From positions 124,001-188,000 of the forward strand of contig JALQBC010000015.1 of assembly GCA_023375675.1 (NCBI GenBank): DNA of 64,000 nucleotides. Direction: 5' to 3'. The position numbers and the translations under genes were made by a program. Origin of the DNA: Cytospora piceicola (Eukaryota > Ascomycota > Sordariomycetes > Diaporthales > Cytosporaceae). Below, one piece after another: positions 25,081-37,634 of the stretch. The notes under the pieces are model-generated. The model searched no databases, had not been told where the DNA came from, and saw nothing but the letters and a program-made list of their open reading frames with translations. The number at the start of each line of letters is the position of its first letter. Position 1 is the stretch's first letter.

Positions 25081-26569
25081 ACTGTCTGACAGGATGGTTT
25101 TACAGGAACCGCCTCTCTGAGGCTTTCATCGTCCCGGATGAGCAGCATCCCACATCCTGCTTGAGTCCATAAAGATATCAGCCTTGGCTGTTAAACCGTT
25201 CATAGTTAGAGCGAGCTTTCACTGTGTAAGCCTTGCTTCAATGTTGCGTCGCTACATCCTGGCGTAGACTGCCAGACGAGAAGGAATCTTGCGCAATGTC
25301 CGGGCACAAATGTGGGTTCACGGAGAGGCGAAGCCATTTCTTCACCCTACTGCCACTGTATATATTAATATAAAGATACCCTGTTCAATAGCTATCCAGA
25401 CGTAATGAAAATAGTTGACGAATCGTTCGCGTGTGATCCGCCTCTTCCAAAAGCGTAGAGTCCTCGTTCGGCAAGGAAGTGAGTTCTGATCCTTGGTCTA
25501 GAATAAAGAAAGCTGCATCGTTGACCTGTCCTATATTCAAGCGCAACATAGTTCATACCAAGAGCCTGAAACATAGGGTTCCTCAGAAGTCTCAGACCTC
25601 GAGCTTATTGTTGAATGACACACAACTACTATAAGAAGGGTCCAACCCGCCAAAAGGTTGGTAAGATTACAAGCTCGACCGACCTAACACAAACAATGAG
25701 ATGCCGAGATTATTCAAGGCAAGTGATTAGGCGGCCAAGCACAGGGCAATACCAAGTCGCACACACCAGTTGACCGGAGCAATAAATACATTGTTAGTAT
25801 TTCAGTCATCAGGCAAGTAGATCACACAATCACATCACATCTCCCACTACTTCTACTACAATGTATAGTCCCCTCTTCCTGCCTTTGAGCCTACTAGCCT
25901 GCTTTATCCCCTTGTGGAGCTGGTCAGGTAATCATCACGACGAATCGAGACAAGGTCGACGCCACAGAAGCACAAGAGATAGAAATGATCGCGGCTCTCT
26001 TGTGGAGCATCGTAACCCGCAGTGCCGCGGGCCTCGCCACCAAAATGCAAGCAACCGGTCTCACGACAGCGGCCGATCACCCAAGCAGAAATGTTACTGA
26101 CATGCGACTCGAGCCGAAATACCCTCGTCCGAGTTTTTTCTAAGACGCCTCATGGACCCCTGATTGGCTTTGGTTCCCCTTTAGCTGGATTGATGGGGAC
26201 TGGGGGGGAAGAGTGGTGTTTCAACTTAGGTCTCCGCGATGGGCTGCAAATTTTGTTCAAGTGATTAAGCCTTTTACACCGCATAATACAATAACGCGTT
26301 GACCCGAAAATGTCACTATTGCTCGCATACTTTGCTTGGTGACTTTGCTAACAAACATCTATTATGTTCTTCATGTCGATCCCATTTTCGTATCTGGCAC
26401 TGCCGCCAACATTGCCTAGCGTTTGCCAACGGGCAATTCTATGTCACAACATGTTATAATTAAGGTGAGGAAGACCACAAAGATAGAAATTAAAGATGCA
26501 ACAACTGCACTCGTGCTAAAAACTCGACGAGCCAACCAATCCCAGTTCAACATCCCTCAAAGGCTGCAC
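25081..26569. other. Intergenic region with one doubtful small ORF
   Basis: Convergent spacer between the GPCR (+) and the protease (-). Apart from the candidate at 25861-26100, only short unconvincing frames occur. Confidence 0.45.
25861..26100 (+). other. Possible small secreted-protein ORF or gene remnant
   Basis: The ATG at 25861 follows a CACATC/CTACTTCTACTACA leader. The first 22 residues (MYSPLFLPLSLLACFIPLWS) look like a signal peptide, after which the frame turns into basic, low-quality sequence. From about 25908 to 26143 another plus-strand frame is open with better-looking composition (DKVDATEAQEIEMIAALLWS) but lacks an early ATG. A splice or a one-base shift at about 25925 could link the two, yet no convincing intron was found. 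It may be a decayed gene. Confidence 0.25.
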
Positions 26570-28018
26570 TCAGGTGGTGAGCACTTTGTTAGCAAGCCCA
26601 AGCCTCTGATTACCTTCATCAAACACAACAAACTGCGCCTTCAGAATGACGTCTCCAAAAATCCCAAAATCGATAGTCCCCTGTGTCTGGATGCCCCCGA
26701 AGCAGTTGATATTTTCGTTGTCCACGTTGCCGTAGTTGATGTAGCGCCCGGGGAGAAACCCCCTGTACAGCCCCATGGAGAACGTGAAGTCCGGCAGGGT
26801 CTCCGCCCCGCTGCAGGGGAATAGCATGCCGGCGAAGTCGGAGGAGTAGAAGGCCCCGGGGACATCGTTGTAGTACGCGGTGACGACATCGTCCGGCACT
26901 AGAAGCAGTGTCGTGCCCGTGTCGGCAATGGTTCGCCAGGGACGTGTGGTAAACCCATCGATGGGGTCCGACGTGTTCAGCACGGGCCCGACGAGGAACC
27001 CCGTCACGGCGAACTCCCAGTAGATCGAGTTCGGTAGGAGGGACCCGTACTGGATGTAGCCCGTGTACTTCGAGCTGTCGATGTAGCCGAAGTCGTATGA
27101 GCCCGGGATTCCGTGGAAGATGTCTGCTGTGAACAAGGGCAACGAGAGGGAGCTCTTGATGGTGTCCAGGAAGGTCAGCTGCTTCACGGGCGAGACGGTG
27201 TTGCCAATGCTCATTCCGAGGCCGAAGAGGCCCCAGCTGTCGGGATCGCCGGTGAAGCCCGCGGATACGTCGGTGGCGGACTCGACAGTCATGCCGGGGA
27301 CGGAGGCCCCGCCAACGGACACAATGTCGTTGTAAACAATACCTGAAGCGGTATCTCCATCTCCGTAGCCGATAGAGAAAGTGTAGTTTTGCTTCAGGAC
27401 GGAAGTGGTGGAGGCGCTTGGGTCGTAGAGCCCCTGACCACTGACATCAGAGGAGTTGGTGTCTTTCGAAAAGACCCAGCTTCATGAAAGGTCAGAGAAA
27501 TTCCAGGGCCGAAAGGGCAGGAGTGACTTACAGATCCGAAGAGCCGGAGTCAAAGTTAAGGTACATCGTCTGCGCCGGCGTACCAATTTCGACTGGGCAG
27601 AGAAACTCGTAATCGTACCCTTCCGCTGGCGAGGCTTGGGTAGTGCCTGTCTCTCCTGTCGTTTGTCCTGATGACTATGGGTCAGTACGTCCGCGGTTCA
27701 GGGGAGGATGACAGGAAGGGACGAACTCTTGCGTCGTGATGGGAGACCTTGGATCTTCATGGCAGTCTTCAAGGCGGGTGTCAATGGAGCAGAGTACTTG
27801 GTGTACGCATCCAGCATGGCCAAGAGGCCTGACTTCTTTCTATAGTGCTCATTTCTGATCTGCTGCACAGTAAAATCGGTGATTTCGGACTTTCTGGTAG
27901 ACAGATCCGAGGAGATAGGTCCACCTGGAGCCCAGAGCTCAGAATCGGGGGTCTCAAGGCCAAGTGCGGCAGACAACAGCAACGCTGCTGCACCACAAGA
28001 TGCAATCGGAAACAACAT
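26570..28018 (-). CDS. Secreted aspartic protease, pepsin/aspergillopepsin type (445 aa)
   Basis: Three exons: 28018-27727, 27667-27532 and 27479-26570, 1,338 nt. Signal peptide (MLFPIASCGAAALLLSAALG), then a propeptide of about 78 residues ending near basic residues (SRRKRQTTGE) that would allow activation cleavage. Mature A1-family enzyme: first catalytic aspartate D137 in FDSGSSDLWVFS, flap tyrosine in IGYGDGDTASG, second aspartate D329 in IADTGTTLLLVP, and a C-terminal cysteine pair (FPCSGAE, INCFGG). The first motif is DSG rather than the more common DTG; both occur in active enzymes. The intron joining SSD-L to WVFS lies inside the active-site motif. Likely a secreted acid protease; no membrane or GPI anchor seen. 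Confidence 0.92.
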
Positions 28019-29196
28019 GTTGCTCGTATCGTTCGACTATGGTGTAAGTATCACTGCAGTTTTGAGACTAAAATGAGAGGACAGCCGAGTTTCTTCAGGT
28101 GGCCACCTGGACTGGACGACGAAGTTGTAGAAGGTGTAATGGCCTTGGGAGAACAGAGCTGTATTCAAAATACAGGTACGAGACAGTATGGGAGACGAAA
28201 TTTATGGGAGACGATTTGTCTTCTATGGAAAGCCATCTTTTTTAGGCTTTTGCCGCCTTCTCTGAACGCGTACACGCGCCCACATGAGGAATGTGCCCTA
28301 CTCCGGATTCGCGTGGGCGAATTCCAGTACACAAACCAGCTGCTTGGCCTCTGAGACAACGAAGTGAGACTACCCACTTCAAAGCTCTACACCGGCTCGG
28401 GTCGACGGGCTTGGTAAAGACCTGAAGATTATGTTTTGTGATTATTCTATGAACAACCAGTCAATAAAAATCTTCGTAGAGTATTATTAGACCTTCGGGA
28501 AACCTGTGGAGATCAAGCACTGCTCGAATTATCTGACGAGGTTCTTACACAACCGACGTGCTAGGGCACCTGGACGCATCGCGGCTGCTGCAGCCGAGGA
28601 AATGTCTTGGGAATGCCCATCAAATTTGCCGTGGGAAACGCGCATGCGGCATTCTTCGTTTTAGTGGCATTCCACGGGACCGTAAGCCTTCGTTCACAGC
28701 TTCGGGTATTGTTGTCTATCGCCATCAAAGCTCCGGAGATGTCTCTATTTAATGCGATGATCTTGGGTCCTGATACCGGCAGAAGACGTTTGGAAAATTG
28801 TCTCAGATCAGTCTTGAGGTAGAGCTGTCAGTCTTCATGCGCGGTACAAGGGCATCACGCTCTGAAATCCATGCCACAGTTGCCATCGCCTTAAGAAACC
28901 GATACTTTCGTGACATCTTCCAATGGGGCCAACCTGAAAGGGCGTAGAGGTAACACGCCAGGGCGCCGATACCGCAGGGCGACGTCTCCAGGGCTTCTTG
29001 AGCTCTCGCACTCCCTCCCTTCCCCACTACATCTGATCACACCTTCCACAGCCATTTCCGCCTCGTCAGGCAATATCTGAATCAGCAATTGCTCTCATCA
29101 GTAATGGATACCAAGAGTCATGTCCCATCTCAGGCACAGAACTTTTGCTTCCGTCATCGATCGTCGAATATGAGCCTATGTCGTCAATTCGTTCCT
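28019..29196. other. Intergenic spacer
   Basis: Upstream region of the protease and downstream region of the RdRP gene. No supported gene, RNA or repeat. Short frames (28558-28822) show no domain. Confidence 0.5.
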
Positions 29197-32100
29197 TCAT
29201 CCATCGCCGTTGTCCTCGTCACGTTGATCCAAGAACTGGCTGCCCTGCCCTTCCATCATCGCCACCACCAACTTTACAAACTTGGGATCCGGCCTCAAGC
29301 TTGCGTGAATATGCGGCACCACGGCAGCCGGCGCGTGTGCGGCCCCCGGCGTCCTCGCACACATCGCCATTGCCTTGATGTAACATAGCTGACGACCAGC
29401 CATCTGCCACGGGAATCGCCTCCTCGTGAACTTTTTGAAGGCAAAGCTGGCCTTCCACAGTTCCCAGTGAGATGACTCGCCTCCGAGCAAAAGCGTCTCG
29501 GTCACAGCGGCGTAGTTGGCCGTGGACTGCTGTCCGGAAGGCAAAGGGGCCTTGCCGGGCTGTATAGCTTGCCAGAGGTCGTATATACGCTGCACCTTCT
29601 CCGGCCAAACATCCGTGGAGCGGTCCCAAGCCTCCGAAGTCTTCTCAATTTCTTGCTCGAGAAAGGATTGCAAGCCCTCCACCTGTTTACCCAGCTCTGA
29701 TGAGTCCTCGGCAAGCTGGTAGTATCTTTTATAGTATGAGACGAGATCGTAGTCGTAAAACTCCGGTCCACCTCCATTCAGTGCCGTATTTAGGCTGTTG
29801 AGCTCCTTTGCAATGATGGGTTGTGCGATGCCGAACTTTAGGAAGTCGATGATATGCTCTGGTGTCTCTTTGGACCCCCAATGATCGGTTTTGTAGGCCG
29901 GCATCCTGTCGTATTCTTGACGCACCCCGTAGTCCGTCGCGAGATCCTTCTTCAAAGTCCTAAGGTCCTGGTCTGTAAACTCGATCCCTTGTTTGGCTTG
30001 ATCTACCAATTTGCTAAGTAGAGTACTGAGAGTCCTGGCTACGTCATCGCAAACGTTGCCTCTAGAGTAGCACAACCTTTCTTTGTAAATAGTGCAGGAC
30101 CCTAACATGCTCTTCGTCAGGTTGAAAGCGAAAGACTTCACTATCATCTCTGAGACAGCTGCAGCAGCGTCTTTATTATGGCTCTTCAGCAATTGCCGAA
30201 ACTGGATCGTGTCCTTCCGGATATACCGGGAGAGATCAGAGTGCCCCTGAACCTCGGCGTTCTCAAAGTTGGCGACTAACCTAGGATCCCAGCAAACCCA
30301 GGCCAGGTCGCCATCATAATCACCCCCCGATAATTTGTCCGCGAGTGGGATATCGCCCTTGCTTGAAAATATGATAACGTCTGTTAGATCCGCTAGTTCC
30401 GGCTTGAATACGACCTTGACTCTCTGGATATCAGAGATGAAATGTGCCGGTGACCGCGCTACTATAGCTTCGCCTTGGAGCATCGTTTTATTCCATTCGT
30501 CGTCAGCCTCGAACGCGGTCGAAAACCCAACGTGGACTTCATTCTCCTCGAGGATACCGAGAAAGTCCACGACCATGTAAAGATTTGCCGAACGACCAAC
30601 AGTAATATTCAGCTTCCTCTTGAGAGTTTCGCATTTCGCCCTTTGCATAGCAAACGTGAGATCGGCGAGGAATTTGTTCGACGTAGGGTGAAAACCTGCA
30701 TCCAGCATGGAGTTGATGATTTCCTCATCTTGCTGGGGTAGGCCGCCCTGGTATGGTATAAGACCATCAACGGCACGGTTGTGTCTGTTGGGGGAATTCT
30801 CATTGACCCACTGCCGAAACTGGATAGGTCTTTCCAAGGCTGCCTTCTGGCTGTTGAGGTCATTTTGCAGATTACGCTGTAGCAATTCACCGGCTGCTTT
30901 CCGGAATGCTTCCTTGTTCGTAGCTCTGTCCTCAATCACGGGAAGAAATTGGAGGTTTAATCTCGCAGACCTAGGTTTCGATGGGACGTTGAGGACTTCA
31001 AGTGTACGGTGCTCGTTGTCAACAGTTGCCCAGTCAAGATCCCACTGTACCCTTGGAGTCAGCTACTGGTATCATAACCCTCTTTCAAAGGCAGGTCAGA
31101 CTGCAAAGCCAACATTGAACAAAAACTTCACGCCTATATATGATTACAAGTTGTACAACAGAACAATCGGCAGAAGCGAGATATAAGGACGGAAAATACT
31201 TACTTTCCGCTGTGACGGGTATGTCTCAATCCAGATCTCATCCGTGGTATCCGTAACATCAATCACCCACATGCCCTTTGCGCTTCCTAACCGACCTTGC
31301 ACAGCACTTGGACAAGTACGAAGACTTAGGCGATCCCGGATTTGTCTGGCTACTGCTCGAGACATCCTTGCCACGCCATCGTTCATTACATTACCCGAGG
31401 GAGATCTGATATCTTCTGGTCGGTGCCGAAGCTGGGATGGTTTAAAGACAACAGTAGGACTCGTAGTGCTGAGAGCTATAGTAAAACATACAATCAGAAA
31501 ATGCGAGACGTGGAGGGGTACCATACGACTTACCAATTGCTATTCTTTGGAAAAGTTTCAAAACAGGTTGCCGCCTGTTGCTCGTCTGCTTGAAGTCCAA
31601 GAGCCAGTGAAGCATCAAGTGTAAAGGCACGTACGAAAGACCCTTTCCATATTCGGCAAATAAGTACACCCGGTCCTGGTAAATTTTCTTCTTCTCTGGT
31701 CCGATAGATAAGTCTTTGACAGGTCCCCGGGAACCCCCGTCTTTGGTGTAGAACGGTCTCCATCGTCGTCCACAAAAAGCATGCGGTTCTCCTGTCAGCC
31801 ACTGAATCAACTTCTCAAAAAAGGAATCATCCTTCTTGAGGTACGGCGGCAGGTTAGAGTTATCTGGCGACGGGACTAGTAACTCCAAAAACCGGTCAGA
31901 CCCATATCGACGTCCTAGACGATGTGACTGCTCAATCTTTGGTGGTTGCAGTGTAAGACGCAGAGGATCTGCCTTGGTGTTGGTGAAGTCAAGCGAAGCC
32001 GAGAAAACGACTTGTTGATCAAAGAGCAATGTTGTAGGATCCAGGCTAGCTTCCCAGGCTTTGTTACCGACTGATGCGGGAAAGGTGTTTCCGCGAAAAG

Positions 32101-33413
32101 CCTGGTGGTTATAAAGTGCTGAGCGGAGGTTCTTCTGGACTGTCCAGGAGGAGCTGTAGCTCAATGAAACATCGGTCAAATCAACGGCACAACTCTGTGC
32201 GATACGAATGACTTCCCAAATTACAGGGAAGGGTGCCGACTCCAGTCCAGTCGGGGCCTCAGCTGTGGTCGGTTAGTTTATATAAGTTATGAAGAATGCT
32301 TTGCACCAGAAAGAAAACAAAAACCGTACGCAAAACGCAATGCAATTGAGAATGGAGGGGTCCCTGAGAAGGTTCCGCAGTCGAAGGTCGGAGGTAGTGC
32401 CTTTGGCCGGCTAGGCTACAGTGGATCTTAACATTCGAGTCGCGAAGGAATGCAGCCATGGTGGAAGACGTTGGGCCTGAGTAATTCGACGTCTGAGCTG
32501 GCGAGGATTGACCATTATTCAGCAAGTGATCCTGACACTCGTTTTTCGAAAAAGAAAAAGAAAAAGATATCTCACCGTTGTCAAATGATTGCAGAGCCTC
32601 CTTGCCAGCCGAGGTTGGGGGATATGTCTCCTGTGATAACCGATCTGGCCCTCTCCTTTGCTCCTCTGTGCTAGCCTCCGTGGTGGTTACTGGTCCAGGT
32701 TGCTGGTTTGAGAATACTGACGCAAACGACGCCTTACTAGTGTTTAATGAGCTGCCCATGGTAGTCTCGGTCTTTAGAGACTGAAACGACTTGTGCGGTG
32801 AGTCTGCTGTTCGAGCCGAACTACGCCAACTTTGCTCAGAAGCGGGCTTTGGTGTCATGGAATCTTCATCAACTCTGGTGAGAGCTGCACTAGCATTGTG
32901 TTCTACAGGCTTCGGTCGCTTGGTCGGCGTCCCTCCCATATCAGCATCGGCCACCCTTTTGGACTGGTGGGTGGTCTTGTCCATGGAGTATGCAGCAGGT
33001 CCACTTTGAGTTCTGCCAAATGATCTCGTCGGTTGGGAACGATCGAGTACCTGATGGAAGAGAGACTGTAACCACTGTCTCTCCGCATCGTTCGCAGCCA
33101 AGGGTACATCGCCAGTCCTGGGGAGCGTGCCAAGATCGCCCTTGGGTTTCTTTACCCATTTTGACCAGCGGTCCTTGATCTCCCCGTCGAAGGCCTTGGT
33201 CAAGGATAGTAGTGCTTCTAAGCCACCGTGATAGAAGTGTACCTCGAGCCGGGTATACAGCCTTGTGGACGCTGATCCCTGCTCTTTTCGCTTTGAGGGA
33301 CTAAGGGCAGGGTCAGGGATATGGATGCCGATGCCGTACCGAACGTTGAGCCCGTTCACAAATCGATGCAGGTCCTCCCGAGGGTGACGTGGGGCTAGTG
33401 GCTCGGCGGACAT
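29197..33413 (-). CDS. RNA-silencing RNA-dependent RNA polymerase, QDE-1/SAD-1/RRP family (1,310 aa)
   Basis: Four exons: 33413-32330, 32262-31534, 31475-31204 and 31044-29197, 3,933 nt; all phases agree. The catalytic DxDGD motif is D937-Y-D-G-D941 in SGGDYDGDLAWVCWD, the hallmark of eukaryotic cellular RdRPs that make double-stranded RNA for silencing. An N-terminal segment (DLHRFVNGLNVRYGIGIHIPD) is followed by a low-complexity basic and Ser-rich linker (about 130-310). The RdRP core runs from about 330 to 1150, including TYPSQRKWDLDWATVDN across the third intron and a helical C-terminal region. Start chosen at MSAEPLAP (33413) because conserved-looking sequence begins just after it; in-frame ATGs upstream (33488) are possible. 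Which of the fungal RdRP paralogues this is (vegetative quelling or meiotic silencing) cannot be told from this window. It is divergent from a Zn2Cys6 gene. Confidence 0.9.
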
Positions 33414-34775
33414 GACGGCACTCGAGGAGGCTGTAGTGAGAGTATGATAGAGACTATTGTGGTCAGCCATTGCATTTTGGTTACCCATGAATAAGTACGT
33501 TTGACGGTGAGCAAGCACTGCAGAGGTTTTCAACTCGCAGCTGTCAGGCACACCCACCAATGGGTAAATAAATACTCTTGGTACAGGCTGACATGCTGCA
33601 AAAGAAGGAACACCAACTAACCAAGTTGTCGTCAGGGGCAGACCTGTCGAATTTCACATGCAGCAATTGATTGGAAGTCTGATGGGATTGGATGTTGAGG
33701 TCTGCCACAGTCGTGAGGCCATGTGTCGCAGGCTTACCGTCGTCTGTGCACAACAGCTTCCAAAATAGCTTCTCGAGCGTCGTGTGCAACGTTAGTGGTT
33801 GCAATGGACCAGAGAAGACGGATTCGGACAACCAAAGGGGGGTTACAAGCCTCACTCAAGTGAACATTGGAGGCTAGAGCACCGAAGCGAGCCCGATCGA
33901 CTCTGAGCAGCTTCTGGGGGTATGGATTGCTCGATCGTATGTAGAGATTGAACGTTTTGAATCTTGAGCTGCAATGTACGGATCGTGATAGAATAAAAGA
34001 GGGGGGGGCCAAAAGCGGGGTCCTCAAATGCCGATATATATCTCGGCCTTAACCACTCTGGGAATCAGAGGCAGGGGCTGAAGGGCTGGACCGGCAGCCT
34101 GGCAGCCCATCAACCCACCAAAAAAAACCCAGGCCTTCAGGGCCCTGGCGTGACTGGAACACTGAGGTTCGGATGCATCGGTCAGGTGCACGGTGCAGCA
34201 CCAGGCTCGAACGCTACTGGGATAAAATCCATTTTGACAGGGCATTACTTAGTACCGTTCTCCACTTTTAGGGCCCTGCATCAGCTTTGTGCTGCAAAGG
34301 CAAGATACCCAGGTGCCACTCTGCCACTCGGGCCAATGACACAACAGCGAGCCTTCTCCATCCACCGCAGACCGGTCATGACTGTTTAGGGGAGTCTTTC
34401 TCACTTTCATGTTGCCGTCTTCACTTCACCTAACTTATCCTGTCACAGTACGTGTCCTGCAAACACATACCGGACCATCACTCTCCAGCCGCCTCTCTTC
34501 TCTTAGACTCGAAGCCTCACTATCACCATCCTGCATTGAATTCTGTTGCCGCCGTCGGGCAACTCGCCGAGTCCACCGCCGAACCTCGGGCGGAGAACCG
34601 GAGCGGATTTGGGTATCCACAGCCCAGACATTCCACTCACTGCCTGACTGAGACTGTCACTTCCATACATACAACGGACCATTGACGCACACCCTCTTTC
34701 TTGTTCGCCTTGACGTCGTCCTGGCCCTGATTTGTCTGGCTGTTCTTGCGTTGATCCATTCCGCGGTTCGCCGCC
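33414..34775. other. Divergent promoter region, RdRP and Zn2Cys6 genes
   Basis: 1.36 kb between two divergent starts. Minus-strand open stretches at 33544-34027 could be untranslated or alternative 5' exons of the RdRP gene, but phases do not join cleanly to its first exon. The part from 34385 is C/T-rich and looks like the leader of the regulator gene. Confidence 0.45.
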
Positions 34776-37634
34776 ATGTCGGACCACCATGAGAGTCCCA
34801 ATGTCGATGATCTGACCCCTGAGGAAGCCAGTCGAATCATCCACTCTCATCGTAAAGTACGATATGGTACGCCGAATTCCTCTCTTCATTCACTTCATAG
34901 CACTCGTGCCTGTTAGGTAATGTAAACTATGGTTGTCAATTCTTGTTGTTCCTATCACTTCGCCCCGTCCTGTCGTCTCTTGACGGCCTTCTACTCGGAG
35001 CTTTGCCTCTCTATATCCACCCTCCTTCCATCCTCCCACCGCCCTTAAAATCACTCACATGGTGTAATGTGAACACTTGCTTACGTTACTATCCTCCGAC
35101 AGGAACTGCGTGTTGGCCATGTCGCCAGCGGAAGGTGAAGTGTGATAACAAGCAGCCATGTGAGAACTGCGTCAAGCGAGAACATCCCCAACTATGTTCT
35201 TACAAGCCAAATCGGTCAGCTAAATCTACTGGGGGAGTCTCGGAGGTTGGCACCCAAGTCAGCAAGAAGAGGGCATACTCTCCAGATGACCATGACTCCC
35301 GCGAACTGAGCAGCGACTCCAGGTCTGATCCTGCCATGCGCCCTTTTGGTATTACACCATTCCGCCCCAACCTCGAGGACCCATCTCTGACTCCAATTTC
35401 AGTTGACTCTGAATCAGCTGAGGTAACAAGGTATCTCGGACAGAACAGCATACCAGCACTTTTGAGGGAACAGTCCTCACCTAGCAATCAGGTGGAAGGC
35501 GTCGATAACATCCGCCAGGATATGAGGTCTATCCTCGGCTTGGATAACTCGGCCCCTTTCCCGCTCATGTCATCACGGCATCTTGAGAGGCTGACGGCCG
35601 ATATCTCTGCCGAACTGCCATCCGATCGGGAGGTGATGAAGTAAGTCCGGCCCATGTGTGACAGATATCTCAAAGAGTCATTCTCCCTTATACGTCTGAC
35701 ATTCTTAGGTTGTTTCGCACATACAAGGAAATACCGCAGGTCTTTTGGGGCTTCGTTATTGACATCGATGACTTGGAATCAAAACTGATGGTATATCTGG
35801 AGGAACGGGCAAAAAACGCAAGAAGCACCGTCAAAATCCCTAGAAAGCCCGTATCGGCGTCATGGCTCGCCATCCTATTTGCCGTTCTCGCCGTCGGTTC
35901 TCAGTACCACGATTCACCCTACCACGTCCGGACAAGCAATTCTCAGAGGTATCTCCAGATCTGCTTCCACTTCCTTCGTTTGGGAAACTTCCTCCTACGA
36001 CCTAATTTCGACTCGGTCCAAGCCTTGCTCCTCGTCTCCTTCAGTCTCCTGAATGATATGAAGGCAGAGGGTTCTTGGGCTCTGCTTGGACTGACATGTC
36101 GTCTGGCATTATCACTTGGTCTTCATCGCCAGAACAGTAACGGCCTCACGGATCCGGAAGCAAAACGAAAAGAAATGATACGCAGAAAGTTATGGTAAGC
36201 CTTGAGCTACGCCGATGGAAATCAGGCGACAGAAATATGACTGACCTCATGTAGGTGGTGTTGTGTGTGGCACGATACTCTAACATCCCTTTCCTTCGAC
36301 CGGTACGTTTTCGCCTCGTTCTATAATTTTGTCGCTTTTTGCTGATCTCTCCGGAAGTTCACCTATGACCAACATTCCGTGTTGTGCGATACCCCTGTCT
36401 CCAACAGCAAACACCCAAGGCTTCACTTATCTTGAAGCCATGTATCATCTTTGTCAACTCATCAACCGCCGATTGAACCCTGATGCTATCGCCGAAGCCA
36501 CCTTTGTCCAGATCCTCGATAACTGCCAAGCTGCCGAGAACATTCGCGAGAAAGTCCTCCCCCAGTTTCGAACCAAGGAAGCCTGCAAAACCGCCGTCGA
36601 CCGCCTACAGCATTTTGCTATCCGCCTGCACACGTGTTTCGTCGTCTCCGTGTGCTGCCGCCCAGCCCTTAACAGAGGCGACGCGACGAACCTCGAGCCG
36701 GCAGAGCGGAAAATACTCGCAACAAAATGCAAGGATAACCTTACCGAGACTGTCCGCATGTTCCTCGCTATGCACCAACTCTCTGTGATTCCCACGCGGT
36801 CATGGGCATTTACCTATCACGGCCTGTCGTCCGCAGTGCTACTTGGCCTCCTACCTGATTCCAAGACAGATGCGGAAATCCGCCAGCTCCAAGGCGACCT
36901 TATCTCCGCGCTATCCGCTACCGCCGCAAAAGACCGGACTTCACCCGTCCCGCACGTCCAGAAGACGGACAAGGACATCGAGCTCTCCGGCCCACTGTCA
37001 CGCGCCCTCGCTGCCCTGAAGAACATCTACGACCATGGCAGCATCATGGGCACCTCGGTCTTCAAGCGTGAGGGCAACACGCGCTCCGGAACCCGTACGC
37101 CGGCGGGTATGGCGCTGACAAACCTATCACATGGTGGCCCCAGCAGCAGCGCTGAGGGCGCCCAACTGCCTGGGACGCCTTACGCCCTCGACCCACATCA
37201 AGACGCAGCTTTGGCCATGGCGGAAATGCAGCAGAATGGGAATACAATGCAGGAGTTTAATAGGTAAGATCTCACCGCGGCTACGAATGCGATTTGGAAA
37301 CCATAAGCTGCGTTGGACAGCGCTGACCTCATCATTAGTATGCCATATGGCGGACCGCAGACTTCTGGAGCCCCATCGCTCGGCGTCACTGACCTCACGT
37401 CGATTGACCCGAGTACTTACATCGAACCCATGGAGCTTTACGATTCTATCTTCTGGGGTGAGTCAAACTCTGAATCTGTCTCTACTTGTTCTCACGGGGT
37501 TAATCGAGGCTAACCCGTCTTGTGACTTTGCAGAATCACCGGACCCTTGGAATTCTGGCCTCGATACAATGAACTTCGACTTCCTTGCACAGCCACCGCC
37601 TGGACAACCGCCTCAGCAGCAATTTTACTTCTAA
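34776..37634 (+). CDS. Zn2Cys6 transcription factor with fungal-specific regulatory domain (762 aa)
   Basis: Seven exons: 34776-34866, 35103-35640, 35709-36194, 36255-36302, 36358-37263, 37339-37457 and 37534-37634, 2,289 nt; exon 4 has only 48 nt. The first intron (236 nt) interrupts just before the zinc cluster. The cluster spans residues 34-62 with spacing C-x2-C-x6-C-x5-C-x2-C-x8-C (CWPCRQRKVKC, then PCENC). A Ser-rich linker and the fungal-specific middle homology region follow (about 215-500: FLRLGNFLLRPNFDSVQALL, LTCRLALSLGLHRQ, then WWCCVWHDTLTSLSFDR). The C-terminus is Gln/Pro-rich (PPPGQPPQQQF) and may activate transcription. Nuclear DNA-binding regulator; target genes unknown. No pathway cluster surrounds it, so a cluster-specific role is unlikely. 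Confidence 0.9.

Noticed and set aside
33544..34027. Extra 5' coding exon(s) for the RdRP
   Set aside because: Candidate splice junctions from this stretch do not reach the frame of the first clear exon, and family-like sequence starts only at MSAEPLAP.
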